50,888 bases of DNA, from the NCBI RefSeq assembly GCF_030811655.1, contig NZ_JAUSRE010000029.1, positions 1-50,888 on the forward strand, written 5' to 3'. Positions within the stretch are counted from its first letter, which is position 1. Each line of letters starts with the position of its first letter. Shown in pieces: positions 16,579-26,820 of this stretch. Under the pieces are notes generated by a model, which was not told where the DNA came from, ran no database searches, and saw only the letters and a program-made list of their open reading frames with translations. This DNA is from Pseudarthrobacter enclensis. GTDB taxonomy: Bacteria > Actinomycetota > Actinomycetes > Actinomycetales > Micrococcaceae. The position numbers were made by a program, and so were the translations under genes.

Positions 16579-16716
16579 TGCCCCTACAAATACGGTATGG
16601 GCTATAGCTACATGCTACGCGCGGCAGTCCTGTAGCTCTAACTCCTGGCGTAACCGTCAAAGCAGTCCGGTTGTTCCCTGGAAGCCCGTACGATTCGCGA
16701 TGCCTTAAAAAGGACC

Positions 16717-18171
16717 TTAGTGCTGCGCAGCAAGACCTTCGCCGTTGAATCGGGCAAGCATCAGCGCCTCTGCCAGGATGGCGTTGCGGAAGTCGCCGAT
16801 ATGGAGGGACTCGTTGGCGCTGTGGGCCCTCGAATCCGGGTCCTCCACGCCCGTAACCAGGATCTGGGCAGCCGGGTACAGCTCAGTCAGATCCGCAATG
16901 AACGGAATGGAGCCGCCAATTCCGGTTTCCACGGCGCGAACGCCCCAGGCCTCCCCCAGGGCCCACAGGGCCACGGACGCAGCGGGCGAGGAAGTGTCGG
17001 TCCGGAACGGGTTGCCGGCCTCCCCCGGAGTGAAGACGACCCTGGCCCCGAACGGCGCGTGCGATTCCACATGCCGGCGCACAGCTTCCATGGCTTCTGC
17101 GGGATCCTGGCCCGGCGCCAGCCGAAGGCTGAACTTGGCCCGCGCGCGCGGCAGCAGGGTATTGGATGCCACGTCCACGGCGGGGGCATCGAACCCGATG
17201 ATGGAGAGTGCCGGCTTGGTCCACAGCCGTGAGGCGATACTTCCCGTCCCGGCAAGCCTGACCCCGTCGAGCACCGAAGCGTCGGTGCGGTAGTCCGCTT
17301 CCGGCATGTCGACCGAGGCCGTGTCCCGGGCGACCAGGCCCTCGATGGCCACGGTGCCGTCGTCGTCGTGAAGCGTTGCGATCAGGCGGGACAGCAGGGT
17401 GGGTGCGTCCAGCACCGGACCGCCGTACATGCCCGAGTGCACGGCGTGCTCCAGGACCTGCACCTCTATGGTGCCGTCCACCAAGCCGCGAAGGCTGGTG
17501 GTGAGCGCAGGGACCCCGACTTTCCAGTTGCCCGAATCGGCCACCACGATGACGTCGGCCCGCAGCAGCTCGCGGTTTGCCTCAAGGAACGGGCGGAACG
17601 TGGGTGATCCCGCTTCCTCCTCGCCTTCGATGAAGAAGGTCACCCCAAGCCCCAGGGAACCGGCCAGGACGTCCGCCACGGCGGTGTATGCAGCGATGTG
17701 CGTCATGATCCCGGCCTTGTCATCGGCGGCACCACGGCCGTACAGGCGGCCGTTTTTCTCGACGGCGGCGAAAGGCTCGGTTTCCCACAGCGACTCGTCG
17801 CCCACCGGCTGGACGTCGTGGTGGGCGTACAGCAGGATGGTCGGCTTTCCTTCGGTGGCAGGACGGCGCGCGACGACGGCCGGCCCGCCGGGGGTGCCGT
17901 CCGCTTTGTTGACGGAGAGTACCTGGACGTCGGCAAGGCCGGCGCCACGCAGGAGTTCGGCGACGGCGTCAGCGCTGCGTTCCAGCGGTGCCCGGTCAAA
18001 GCTGGGCCAGGCTATACCTGGGATGGATACGAGATCCTTGAGCCTTGAGAGCGTCCGGTCGAAGGAGCGGTCTACCGCCGAACGGAGATCTTCCGTCCTG
18101 TCGGTTGTCCCGGTGTCCATTCCCGGGGTGTCTGTGGTGCTGTGCGGGGTGGCCGCCGGTGATGAAGTCAT
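16717..18171 (-). CDS. M20 family dipeptidase/peptidase
   Basis: A zinc-dependent exopeptidase of the M20 (CNDP/PepV-like) family, about 484 residues. Metal and catalytic motifs: L-L-Y-A-H-H-D-V-Q-P (first zinc His and Asp), G-R-G-A-A-D-D-K-A-G (bridging Asp) and E-G-E-E-E-A-G-S-P (catalytic Glu pair). The lid domain follows and the last metal His is in R-A-H-S-A-N-E-S, near the C-terminus. The open frame extends upstream to 18369, but those 66 residues are Pro/Arg-rich and run into the divergent promoter of the DUF3043 gene. The ATG at 18171 is therefore preferred, with another possible start 17 residues later. The substrate is not predictable. Confidence 0.88.
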   Translation of the reverse strand: MTSSPAATPHSTTDTPGMDTGTTDRTEDLRSAVDRSFDRTLSRLKDLVSIPGIAWPSFDRAPLERSADAVAELLRGAGLADVQVLSVNKADGTPGGPAVVARRPATEGKPTILLYAHHDVQPVGDESLWETEPFAAVEKNGRLYGRGAADDKAGIMTHIAAYTAVADVLAGSLGLGVTFFIEGEEEAGSPTFRPFLEANRELLRADVIVVADSGNWKVGVPALTTSLRGLVDGTIEVQVLEHAVHSGMYGGPVLDAPTLLSRLIATLHDDDGTVAIEGLVARDTASVDMPEADYRTDASVLDGVRLAGTGSIASRLWTKPALSIIGFDAPAVDVASNTLLPRARAKFSLRLAPGQDPAEAMEAVRRHVESHAPFGARVVFTPGEAGNPFRTDTSSPAASVALWALGEAWGVRAVETGIGGSIPFIADLTELYPAAQILVTGVEDPDSRAHSANESLHIGDFRNAILAEALMLARFNGEGLAAQH

Positions 18172-18263
18172 GGCCAAAACATTACCCCCGTCACATTCGG
18201 CGGCCGTCTGCGCCAACCGCGGGCACAGGCAAAGGGCGGGCCGCTGCAAGGTATTCTGGTCAG

Positions 18264-18866
18264 GTGTTCGGACGTAGAAAAGAAGCGCCCACGGCGCAGG
18301 AAACCATAGACCAGCAGGCAGCGGAGGCGGCTGCGCGGCAGAACAGCGCCGTCGGAAAGGGGGCGCCAACCCCTACGCGCAAGGCACAGGAAGCTGCCCG
18401 CAAGCGCCCGCTGGTGCCCGAGGACCGCAAGGCCTCCAAAGCTGCCGAACGCCAGGCCGTCCAGGACCAGCGCCTGAAGATGCGCCGGGCCCTGGATACC
18501 GGCGACGAGAAGTTCCTGCCGCTGCGGGACAAGGGTCCGCAGAAGCGCTTTGCCCGTGACTTCGTGGACGCGCGGTTCAACCTGGGCGAGTACCTGATGT
18601 TTGGCGCCCTGCTCTTCGTGCTGGTCTCCCTGGTAGTCCCGGCCTCCAGCGACATGATGATCTACGTCCTCGGTGCTTTCTGGGTGATGTTCCTGGCCGT
18701 TTTCGTGGACGTTTTCATCCTTTCGCGGAAGCTTCGCAAGCGGCTGGCCGAAAAGTTTGGCGCTGTGGAGGGCGGTACCGTTTGGTACGGTTCCATGCGC
18801 TCCCTTCAGTTCCGCAAACTGCGGCTTCCCAAGCCCCAGGTGCAGCGCGGGCAGTACCCCGCCTGA
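18264..18866 (+). CDS. DUF3043 family membrane protein
   Basis: A 200-residue protein with a long charged, Ala/Lys/Arg-rich cytoplasmic N-terminus (about 105 residues, starting F-G-R-R-K-E-A-P), two membrane helices at about 112-132 and 135-155, and a basic C-terminal part. This is the DUF3043 pattern, an actinobacteria-restricted family without known function. The GTG at 18264 is supported by the conserved G-R-R-K start. TATTCT lies at 18252-18257, so transcription could begin at the GTG (leaderless). A strong terminator follows 16 bases after the stop. Confidence 0.82.
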   Translation: MFGRRKEAPTAQETIDQQAAEAAARQNSAVGKGAPTPTRKAQEAARKRPLVPEDRKASKAAERQAVQDQRLKMRRALDTGDEKFLPLRDKGPQKRFARDFVDARFNLGEYLMFGALLFVLVSLVVPASSDMMIYVLGAFWVMFLAVFVDVFILSRKLRKRLAEKFGAVEGGTVWYGSMRSLQFRKLRLPKPQVQRGQYPA

Positions 18867-18882
18867 ACCGTCACCACTTCAA

Positions 18883-18925
18883 GACAGAAAACCCCGGCGG
18901 GATGATCCCGCCGGGGTTTTCTGTC
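18883..18925. terminator. Bidirectional terminator after the DUF3043 gene
   Basis: A near-perfect hairpin: GACAGAAAACCCCGGCGGGA pairs with its complement ending at 18925 across a tiny loop. The A-tract on one side and T-tract on the other serve both the DUF3043 gene (+) and pyrD (-). Confidence 0.85.
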
Positions 18926-18971
18926 ACTTGATCCTTGTCACGCTCCCGGGGTGCCCGCGGCACCCCCAGGG

Positions 18972-20042
<1,071 letters not shown>

Positions 20043-20133
20043 GGCTCCAGTTTCCCGTCTCTTGGGCGCGGTGCCAAAACGAAGAAGCCGGCGGCAGGAC
20101 ATAAGTACCGGGGCGCCGGTTTAGCATGAGGGC

Positions 20134-21093
20134 ATGCAGTGGGAGCAGGACATCCTGGGCGCGGACTTCGAGTCCCATTCCTTCGTGGCGGCGGGACCTG
20201 ACGGGGTGGAACGCACGGCCACCCTGGTCCGGCTCCGGCCGCCGCGGCAGGACGGCGCCGCCGCCCTCCCCCGCCGCGCTGTGCTCTTCCTGCATGGTTG
20301 GAGCGATTACTTCTTCAACACCGACCTGGCGCGGTTCTGGGCTGCGGCCGGCTACGACTTCTACGCCCTGGACATGCACAACCATGGACGGAGCCTGCGT
20401 CCGGAGTCACCGGGCGGTTACGTGGACGACCTTGCCGCCTACGATGCCGAAATCGAGGAGGCATGCCGGCTCATCAGCCTTGAAGGGGCGCCGGGACCCG
20501 TGGCTTTGATGGGCCATTCCACCGGCGGACTGGTGGCGGCCCTGTGGACCAGCAGGCATCCGGAGGCGGTATCGCTGCTGGTCCTTAACAGCCCGTGGCT
20601 TGAGATGCATGGCAGTTCGCTGGTGCGGCGTGCCGCCTCCGGCATGGTGGGTCCTGTGGCCCGTCTCCGGCCTCAGACAGTACTCCGCCTGCCTGAGCGG
20701 GGCCACTACTGGCGCACCATCAGCAGTGCGGCCGATGGCGAGTGGCCGCTTGACGAGCGCTACCGGCCGCGGATGGCCTTCCCCGTGCGGGCGGGCTGGC
20801 TAAGTGCGGTGCTGGCCGGGCACGCAAGGGTGGCCCGGGGCCTGGAGATCGAGGCGCCGATACTTGTCCTGCTCTCCAAGGGCAGCGCCAATGGGCTGCT
20901 GTGGTCGGAGGAAATGCGCCGCACGGACGCCGTCCTGGACGTCAACACCATCAGCGCGAGGGCACTCAGTCTGGGCCGCACGGTGACCGTGGAACGAATC
21001 GACGGCGCCCTCCACGACGTGCTCCTGTCCCCCGAGCCCATCCGGTCCGATGCCTACTCGCGGCTGTCCCGCTGGCTGCGGGCGTACGGCTGA
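20134..21093 (+). CDS. Alpha/beta hydrolase (serine aminopeptidase/monoacylglycerol lipase type)
   Basis: A 319-residue cytoplasmic hydrolase: oxyanion region F-L-H-G-W-S-D-Y-F, D-M-H-N-H-G-R-S, the nucleophile elbow G-H-S-T-G-G with Ser near residue 131, and a late His in D-G-A-L-H-D-V-L-L as the catalytic base. The arrangement fits the Hydrolase_4/monoacylglycerol-lipase-like family. No signal peptide. The stop is one base from the end of the convergent uppS gene. The substrate cannot be predicted. Confidence 0.85.
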   Translation: MQWEQDILGADFESHSFVAAGPDGVERTATLVRLRPPRQDGAAALPRRAVLFLHGWSDYFFNTDLARFWAAAGYDFYALDMHNHGRSLRPESPGGYVDDLAAYDAEIEEACRLISLEGAPGPVALMGHSTGGLVAALWTSRHPEAVSLLVLNSPWLEMHGSSLVRRAASGMVGPVARLRPQTVLRLPERGHYWRTISSAADGEWPLDERYRPRMAFPVRAGWLSAVLAGHARVARGLEIEAPILVLLSKGSANGLLWSEEMRRTDAVLDVNTISARALSLGRTVTVERIDGALHDVLLSPEPIRSDAYSRLSRWLRAYG

Positions 21094-21094
21094 G

Positions 21095-21943
21095 TTACTG
21101 CAAGGGAAGGCTCTGGCCCGGGTTCGCGGGCGCGGCGGCATCCACCGCACCGCCGTAGCGCCGGTCACGCCGGGCATATTCCTCGACGGCAGCCCAGAGC
21201 GTGCGCCTGTCCACGTCAGGCCACAGCGTGTCCATGAAGACGAACTCCGCGTAGGCCGACTGCCACAGCAGGAAGTTGGACAGCCTCTGCTCCCCCGAAC
21301 TGCGCAGGAAGAGGTCCACGTCCGGGAGGTCCGGTTCGTCGAGGTATTTCTGGATGGTCCGTTCGGTGATGGCACCCGGTTTTAGCTTGCCTGCCGCAAC
21401 GTCGGCGGCGATGGCGGACACGGCATCAGTGATCTCAGCGCGGCCGCCGTAATTAACACACATGGTCAAATTACATGTCGAGTTGCCGGCCGTGAACTCC
21501 TCGGCCTCCTCCAGTTCCCGGATCACGGAGCCCCACAGCCGCGGCCTCCGTCCTGCCCACCGGATCCTGATTCCCCAGTCATCCAACTGGTTCCGCTGGC
21601 GTCGCAGCACATCCTTGTTAAATCCCATCAGGAAGCGGACTTCCTCAGGCGACCTGCGCCAGTTCTCGGTGGAGAAGGCATAGACACTGACGTACTCGAT
21701 GCCCAACTCGATGGCACCGGCCATCACGTCCAGCAACGCCGGCTCGCCCGCCTTGTGCCCCTCGATCCGCGGCAGGCCCCGCTGATTGGCCCAGCGGCCG
21801 TTGCCGTCCATGACGATGGCCACGTGCCGGGGAATGAATTCCGCCGGGATGGACGGCGCCACCGCGCCGGAGGGGTGCGGGTAGGGCGCCACCACGGGAT
21901 GGGTGCGCCTGCGGGCTGCGTCGTTCTTCTTTCCCATGGCCAC
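21095..21943 (-). CDS. uppS: Isoprenyl transferase (undecaprenyl diphosphate synthase)
   Basis: cis-Prenyltransferase that extends FPP with isopentenyl diphosphate to make the lipid carrier for cell-wall synthesis. The 282-residue product has H-V-A-I-V-M-D-G-N-G-R-W-A (catalytic Asp, diphosphate site), V-Y-A-F-S-T-E-N-W-x-R, and late D-L-F-L-R-S-S-G-E-Q-R-L-S-N-F-L-L-W-Q, all diagnostic. About 35 N-terminal residues are extra and basic. Start is the GTG at 21943 or the ATG two codons later. It follows recO with a 2-base gap, so the two are co-transcribed. Confidence 0.94.
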   Translation of the reverse strand: MAMGKKNDAARRRTHPVVAPYPHPSGAVAPSIPAEFIPRHVAIVMDGNGRWANQRGLPRIEGHKAGEPALLDVMAGAIELGIEYVSVYAFSTENWRRSPEEVRFLMGFNKDVLRRQRNQLDDWGIRIRWAGRRPRLWGSVIRELEEAEEFTAGNSTCNLTMCVNYGGRAEITDAVSAIAADVAAGKLKPGAITERTIQKYLDEPDLPDVDLFLRSSGEQRLSNFLLWQSAYAEFVFMDTLWPDVDRRTLWAAVEEYARRDRRYGGAVDAAAPANPGQSLPLQ

Positions 21944-21945
21944 TG

Positions 21946-22698
21946 TCAGCTACGCTCCACATGTTTGAGGGACTTCAGTACTCGTTCCAGGTGCCACTGC
22001 AGGTATGCAGCTACCAATCCCGCAGCTTCCTTGCGGTGCTGGGGCAGGGAAGAGTCCGCCGTGGCCCACTCCCCCGTCAGCAACGCCGCCAGCAGGATGA
22101 CGGTCTCGGGCGCGGGCGCGGGGGACCCTGGCGGGCGGCACTGGGGGCAGACCATGCCGCCCAGCGGTGCGGAAAACGCGGTGTGCGGACCGGCCACACC
22201 GCACCGGGCGCAGTCGGTGAAGCTCGGAGCCCAACCGCCGGTGGCAAGGGCGCGCAGCAGGTAGGAATCCAGGATCAGGCCGGCGGCATGTTCGTCGCGG
22301 CTCAGGGAAGCAAGGGCCCCCACCAGCAGGTTGTACTGCGCGGTTCCGGCCTCACCGTCCACGTCGGTAAGCTTTTCCGCCGTCTCGGTCATGGCCGCGG
22401 CGACGGTGTACCTGCCATAGTCAGCAGCGATGCTCCCGCCGTATGCACCTTTGGCAACAGCCTGCGTGACAATGTCCAGCGTGCGGCCCGAGACCAGCTG
22501 GAGGTCCGCCACCATGAAAGGTTCAAGCCGGGCGCCAAAACGGCTGCTGGTGCGCCGGACCCCCTTGGCGACGGCGCGAACCTGCCCGTGGTGCTTGGTC
22601 AGGAGGGTAATAATCCTGTCCGCCTCGCCCAGCTTGTGGGTACGGAGCACCACGGCGTCGTCCCGGTATGCCCGGGAGGCAAAAGACTGTTGGACCAC
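21946..22698 (-). CDS. recO: DNA repair protein RecO
   Basis: Recombination mediator that helps RecA load onto SSB-coated DNA (RecFOR pathway). The 250-residue product has the N-terminal OB fold (Y-R-D-D-A-V-V-L-R-T-H-K-L-G-E-A-D-R-I), a helical middle, and a four-cysteine zinc finger (C-A-R-C-G and C-P-Q-C) near residues 160-195. The length is normal. It is the first gene of a recO-uppS pair; a GC-rich hairpin separates it from leuA upstream. Confidence 0.93.
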   Translation of the reverse strand: MVQQSFASRAYRDDAVVLRTHKLGEADRIITLLTKHHGQVRAVAKGVRRTSSRFGARLEPFMVADLQLVSGRTLDIVTQAVAKGAYGGSIAADYGRYTVAAAMTETAEKLTDVDGEAGTAQYNLLVGALASLSRDEHAAGLILDSYLLRALATGGWAPSFTDCARCGVAGPHTAFSAPLGGMVCPQCRPPGSPAPAPETVILLAALLTGEWATADSSLPQHRKEAAGLVAAYLQWHLERVLKSLKHVERS

Positions 22699-22740
22699 GC
22701 TCTATCTTCCCATCCTGCGGGGGCAGGAGCTGGCAGGACC

Positions 22741-22776
22741 CGGTGGTGCCGCCGGAGCAAACCGGCGGCACCACCG
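22741..22776 (-). terminator. Stem-loop after leuA
   Basis: A 15-bp perfect inverted repeat (CGGTGGTGCCGCCGG at 22741-22755 with its complement at 22762-22776) and a 6-base loop, 7 bases after the leuA stop. No T-tract follows, as is frequent in high-GC actinobacteria. It separates leuA from recO. Confidence 0.65.
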
Positions 22777-22783
22777 TCCCGTA

Positions 22784-24523
22784 TCAGGCTTGGGCGTCCC
22801 GGATGGCCCGGTTGACCGCTGAGATAACGGCCTTGAGCGAGGACATGCTGGTGTTGGCGTCGATGCCGACACCCCAGAGGACGCGTTCACCAACGGCACA
22901 TTCGACGTAGGCCGCGGCCATGGCGTTGCCGCCTTCGGACAGGGCGTGCTCGCTGTAGTCCAGCACCCGGACATCCACGCCGTCCTCGTGCAGGATATTC
23001 AGCAGGGCAGCAATAGGACCGTTTCCGGTGCCCGTCCGGCTCACCTGCGCACCGTCAATGGTGAGCGAAGCGTGAAGCGTCATGCCGCCGTCGGCGTCCG
23101 TCTCCGTTTTGACCCCGCCCAGGGAGTAGCGTCCCCACTGGCCGTCCGCCTTGCCGGAGGGCAGGTACTCGTCCTGGAAAATCTGCCAGAGCTGGGCGCC
23201 GCTGACCTCCCCGCCCACGGTATCCGTGCGGCGCTGGATGACCCCGGAGAACTCGATCTGGGCGCGGCGGGGCAGGTCCAGGCTGTGCTCGTTCTTCAGC
23301 AGGTAGGCCACGCCGCCCTTGCCGGACTGGGAATTCACGCGGATGACAGCCTCGTAGCTCCGGCCCAGGTCCTTCGGGTCGACCGGGAGGTACGGAACCT
23401 GCCAGGTGAAGTCGTCCACAGCCTTGCCGGCCGCGGCAGCATCACGCTCCAGCGCTTCAAACCCCTTCTTGATGGCGTCCTGGTGGGAGCCGGAGAAGGC
23501 CGTGAACACCAGGTCACCGCCATACGGGGAGCGTTCCGGGACGGGCAGCTGGTTGCAGTACTCCACGGTTCGGCGGACGTCGTCAATGTTGGAGAAATCA
23601 ATCATGGGGTCGATGCCCTGTACAAACAGGTTCAGCCCCAGGGTGACCAGGTCCACGTTCCCGGTACGCTCGCCGTTGCCGAAGAGGCAGCCTTCAATGC
23701 GGTCTGCGCCGGCCATGTAGCCCAGCTCGGCGGCCGCCACTCCGGTGCCGCGGTCGTTGTGCGGGTGCAGGGAGAGGATGATGCCCTCACGGGGGTGGAG
23801 GTGGCGGCTCATCCACTCGATGGAGTCGGCGTAGACATTCGGCGTGGCCATTTCCACCGTGGCGGGCAGGTTGATGATCACCTGGCGGTCGGCGGAAGCT
23901 TCGAAGACATCGGCCACAGCATTGCAGACCCGCACGGCGTACTCGAGCTCGGTGCCCGTGAAGGACTCCGGGGAGTATTCGTACGTCACGTGCGTGTCAG
24001 CGAGCGTTTCCTCGTACTTCTTGCACAGGCGCGCGCCCTGGAGTGCGATGTCCAGGATGCCGTCCTCATCCTGGTTGAAGACCACGCGCCGCTGCAGTAC
24101 AGAGGTGGAGTTGTAGAGGTGGACGATGGCCTGCTTGGCGCCTACGAGGGACTCATAGGTGCGCTCGATGAGGTGTTCGCGTGCCTGGGTCAGGACCTGG
24201 ATGGTGACGTCATCAGGAATGTGGTTGCCCTCGATGAGCTGGCGGACAAAATCGAAGTCCGTCTGTGAAGCGGAAGGGAATCCGACCTCAATTTCCTTGT
24301 AGCCCATACGGACCAGCAGGTCGAACATCTTCATCTTGCGGGCCGGGCTCATGGGGTCGATCAGTGCCTGGTTGCCGTCGCGCAGATCCACCGCGCACCA
24401 CCGCGGCGCCCTGGTGATGACCTTGTCCGGCCAAGTGCGGTCCGGGAGTTCAACCTTGATCTGGTCCTGGAACGGCGTGTACCGGTGGGCAGGCATTCCG
24501 GAGGGCTTCTGTGCGTTTCGCAT
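22784..24523 (-). CDS. leuA: 2-isopropylmalate synthase
   Basis: First committed step of leucine synthesis: condenses acetyl-CoA with 2-oxoisovalerate. The 579-residue product is the long (LeuA type 2) form: TIM barrel with D-L-R-D-G-N-Q-A-L near residue 47 (metal Asp) and S-L-H-P-H-N-D-R-G-T-G (metal His pair), a linker, and a C-terminal regulatory domain (from about 440) for leucine feedback. Start is the ATG at 24523, with AAAAGG nine bases upstream. The 5' region encodes a leader peptide with four Leu codons, so leucine-dependent attenuation is expected. Confidence 0.96.
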   Translation of the reverse strand: MRNAQKPSGMPAHRYTPFQDQIKVELPDRTWPDKVITRAPRWCAVDLRDGNQALIDPMSPARKMKMFDLLVRMGYKEIEVGFPSASQTDFDFVRQLIEGNHIPDDVTIQVLTQAREHLIERTYESLVGAKQAIVHLYNSTSVLQRRVVFNQDEDGILDIALQGARLCKKYEETLADTHVTYEYSPESFTGTELEYAVRVCNAVADVFEASADRQVIINLPATVEMATPNVYADSIEWMSRHLHPREGIILSLHPHNDRGTGVAAAELGYMAGADRIEGCLFGNGERTGNVDLVTLGLNLFVQGIDPMIDFSNIDDVRRTVEYCNQLPVPERSPYGGDLVFTAFSGSHQDAIKKGFEALERDAAAAGKAVDDFTWQVPYLPVDPKDLGRSYEAVIRVNSQSGKGGVAYLLKNEHSLDLPRRAQIEFSGVIQRRTDTVGGEVSGAQLWQIFQDEYLPSGKADGQWGRYSLGGVKTETDADGGMTLHASLTIDGAQVSRTGTGNGPIAALLNILHEDGVDVRVLDYSEHALSEGGNAMAAAYVECAVGERVLWGVGIDANTSMSSLKAVISAVNRAIRDAQA

Positions 24524-24581
24524 GATGTTCGTGGCCTTTTCTATCGATCTTCAGTGAAAGGGTGGCCGGGCAACACAAACT

Positions 24582-24632
24582 CCGCAGCGAGGGTGGGCCG
24601 TCCGCTAGATAGCGTCTGTGGCCTCGCCGCGG
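24582..24632 (-). promoter_or_regulatory. leuA attenuator stem
   Basis: Within the leuA leader RNA, CCGCGGCGAG (24632-24623, inside the leader peptide codons just after the Leu run) can pair with CTCGCTGCGG (24591-24582, after the leader stop) over 10 bp with one G-U pair. Another hairpin, CGC-TATCTA-GCG, surrounds the leader stop codon. A ribosome stalled on the Leu codons would change which stem forms. The mutually exclusive fold that controls leuA is inferred, not proven. Confidence 0.5.
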
Positions 24633-24661
24633 CAGCTAAGGAGAAGGAGCTCTGCACGCAC
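24605..24661 (-). CDS. leuA leader peptide (four consecutive Leu codons)
   Basis: An 18-residue frame with GTG start: M-R-A-E-L-L-L-L-S-C-R-G-E-A-T-D-A-I. The four Leu codons (CTC CTT CTC CTT) and position 81 bases before leuA identify it as an attenuation leader. TACCCT lies 6 bases before the GTG and could be a -10 box, which would make the leader mRNA leaderless. Transcription attenuation through Leu-rich leader peptides is established for leuA in other actinobacteria; here it is deduced from the sequence. Confidence 0.75.
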   Translation of the reverse strand: MRAELLLLSCRGEATDAI

Positions 24662-24776
24662 TCTTTGAGGGTAACACGGGTGCGTAAGATGAAAGGGCAC
24701 TACCGTCCGTAAAGTCCAGCATGCAGACGCCTCGGGTGTACCGCCCGGCAGCGGCGTCCCAGCAAAAGGAGTTGCC

Positions 24777-26729
24777 GTGCCCATTTCGGGGATCGATCTG
24801 TCCACCTTTGATCACACAGTCCGGCCACAGGACGACCTCTACCAGCACGTCAACGGCGCCTGGCTGAAGACCACCGAGATTCCCGACGACAGGCCCCTTG
24901 AGGGCACCTTCACGGCACTCCGCGACGGGTCGGAGATTGCTGTCCGGGACATCATCGAGGAAGCTGCGGCCAAGGGCGCGGACGCCAGCGGGATCGAGCG
25001 GAAAATCGGGGACCTCTACAACAGCTTCATGGACGAGGCGACAGTGGAAGCCAAGGGCATGGAGCCCATCCGGGGCCGGCTCGCTGAAGTGGCCGCCACC
25101 GGATCGGTGCCGGAACTCATTGCGCTTGCCGGCCGGTTATTCCGTGCCGACGTCGGCGGCCTGTTCTACATCTATCCCGCTCCCGATGCAGGAAATCCGG
25201 ACCGGGTCCTGTTGTACACGGGGCAGGGCGGCCTGGGCCTGCCGGACGAGTCCTACTACCGGGAGGAGAAGTTCGCGCCCGTCGTTACGGCCTACACGGC
25301 GCACGTGGAGAAGATGTTCGAACTGGCAGGACTTCCGGATCCCCACGGCGCTGCCGGGCGGGTGGTCCAACTGGAGACAAAGCTGGCCTCGCACCATTGG
25401 GACAACGTCACACTGCGGGACCCGCAAAAGACGTACAACCTGAAGACTGCAGACCAGGCCAATGCGCTCTTCCCGCTCCTGTCCACCTGGTTTGACGCTG
25501 CGGGAATCGACCCGGACAAGCGCGCCGAAATCGTGGTGAGCACTCCTGACTTCTTCTCCGGGGCGGCGGCGCTCCTGGACGAAGTACCGCTGGCCACGTG
25601 GCAGGAATGGCTGGCCATGCGCGTCGTCAGCGCGGCTGCACCGTACCTGTCCCCCGCGTTTGTGGACGCCAATTTCGCCTTCTATGGCACCACCATCAGC
25701 GGCACGCCCCGGAACAAGGACCGGTGGAAGCGCGGCGTCGCCGTCGTCGAAGCCGCCCTTGGCGAGGCCGTGGGGCAAATATACGTGGCGCGCCATTTCC
25801 CCGAGACGCACAAGGCGCGCATGCAGACCCTGGTGGCCAACCTCATTGAGGCCTACCGCCGCAGCATCAATGACGTCGGCTGGATGGGTGCGGACACCAA
25901 GGCAGAGGCCCTTCGCAAGCTTGAAGCCTTCCGGGCGAAGATCGGCTACCCGGACGAATGGATCGATTACTCCGCCGTGGAAATCGACCCCCGCGATCTG
26001 CTGGGGAACGTGGAGCGCGCCCACAATGCGGACGTCGACAGGCACTTGGACGAGGTGGGCAAGCCGGTGGACCGGAACAAGTGGCTGATGACGCCGCAGA
26101 CGGTCAATGCGTACTACCACCCCATGATGAATGAGATCGTGTTCCCGGCGGCCATCCTGCAGCCTCCGTTCTTCACTGCCGACGCGGATGACGCGGTCAA
26201 CTACGGCGGCATTGGCGCCGTCATAGGCCACGAAATCGGCCATGGCTTTGATGACCAGGGATCACAGTTCGACGGCGGAGGGGCGCTGCGGAACTGGTGG
26301 ACGGACCAGGACCGCCAGGCGTTCGAGGCACTGACGGCCCGGCTCGTGGCGCAGTATGAGGCGTTGTCCCCCACCGCCGCACCGGGGCACCATGTCAACG
26401 GCAGGCTCACGCTCGGTGAGAACATCGGAGACCTGGCGGGCCTCACCATCGCCTACAAGGCATACCTGATCAGCCTCGAGGGCAAGGAACCGGAGGTCCT
26501 TGACGGTATGACGGGTCAGCAGCGTTTCTTCGCCTCCTGGGCTGCCGGGTGGCGCCAGGTCATCCGGCAGGAAGAGGCCATCCGGCGGCTGGCCACCGAT
26601 CCCCACTCCCCTAACGAGTTCCGAACCAATGCCATCGCCCGGAACCTGGACCCGTTCCACGAGGCATTCGACGTCACCGACGAGGACGGCATGTGGATGC
26701 CCCCCACGGAGCGCGTCAGCATCTGGTAG
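24777..26729 (+). CDS. M13 family metallopeptidase (neprilysin/PepO-like)
   Basis: A 650-residue zinc endopeptidase. The zinc motif H-E-I-G-H is in G-H-E-I-G-H-G-F-D-D-Q-G-S near residue 485, the third zinc ligand and its Asp are in G-E-N-I-G-D-L-A-G near 545, and N-A-Y-Y-H-P-M-M-N-E near 445 is the substrate-binding N-A-Y-Y motif. No signal peptide or membrane anchor, so it is cytoplasmic, unlike eukaryotic neprilysin. GTG start with AAAAGGAG seven bases upstream. It is divergent from leuA; a terminator follows. Confidence 0.93.
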   Translation: MPISGIDLSTFDHTVRPQDDLYQHVNGAWLKTTEIPDDRPLEGTFTALRDGSEIAVRDIIEEAAAKGADASGIERKIGDLYNSFMDEATVEAKGMEPIRGRLAEVAATGSVPELIALAGRLFRADVGGLFYIYPAPDAGNPDRVLLYTGQGGLGLPDESYYREEKFAPVVTAYTAHVEKMFELAGLPDPHGAAGRVVQLETKLASHHWDNVTLRDPQKTYNLKTADQANALFPLLSTWFDAAGIDPDKRAEIVVSTPDFFSGAAALLDEVPLATWQEWLAMRVVSAAAPYLSPAFVDANFAFYGTTISGTPRNKDRWKRGVAVVEAALGEAVGQIYVARHFPETHKARMQTLVANLIEAYRRSINDVGWMGADTKAEALRKLEAFRAKIGYPDEWIDYSAVEIDPRDLLGNVERAHNADVDRHLDEVGKPVDRNKWLMTPQTVNAYYHPMMNEIVFPAAILQPPFFTADADDAVNYGGIGAVIGHEIGHGFDDQGSQFDGGGALRNWWTDQDRQAFEALTARLVAQYEALSPTAAPGHHVNGRLTLGENIGDLAGLTIAYKAYLISLEGKEPEVLDGMTGQQRFFASWAAGWRQVIRQEEAIRRLATDPHSPNEFRTNAIARNLDPFHEAFDVTDEDGMWMPPTERVSIW

Positions 26730-26746
26730 CCGGAACCCAATGCACG

Positions 26747-26772
26747 ATGGGCCCCCTTTGACGGGGGCCCAT
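26747..26772 (+). terminator. Terminator after the M13 peptidase gene
   Basis: A 10-bp perfect stem, ATGGGCCCCC / GGGGGCCCAT, with a 6-base loop, followed by TTTCG. It lies 17 bases after the stop. Confidence 0.8.
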
Positions 26773-26820
26773 TTCGTTGGCTGACTGCAGCCCGGTCCTA
26801 TGGGGACTGCGGCGGTACCG

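Noticed and set aside
26747..26772. Insertion-sequence end or attachment site at GC-rich inverted repeats
   Set aside because: The repeat lies directly after a stop codon and is followed by T residues; it fits a terminator.
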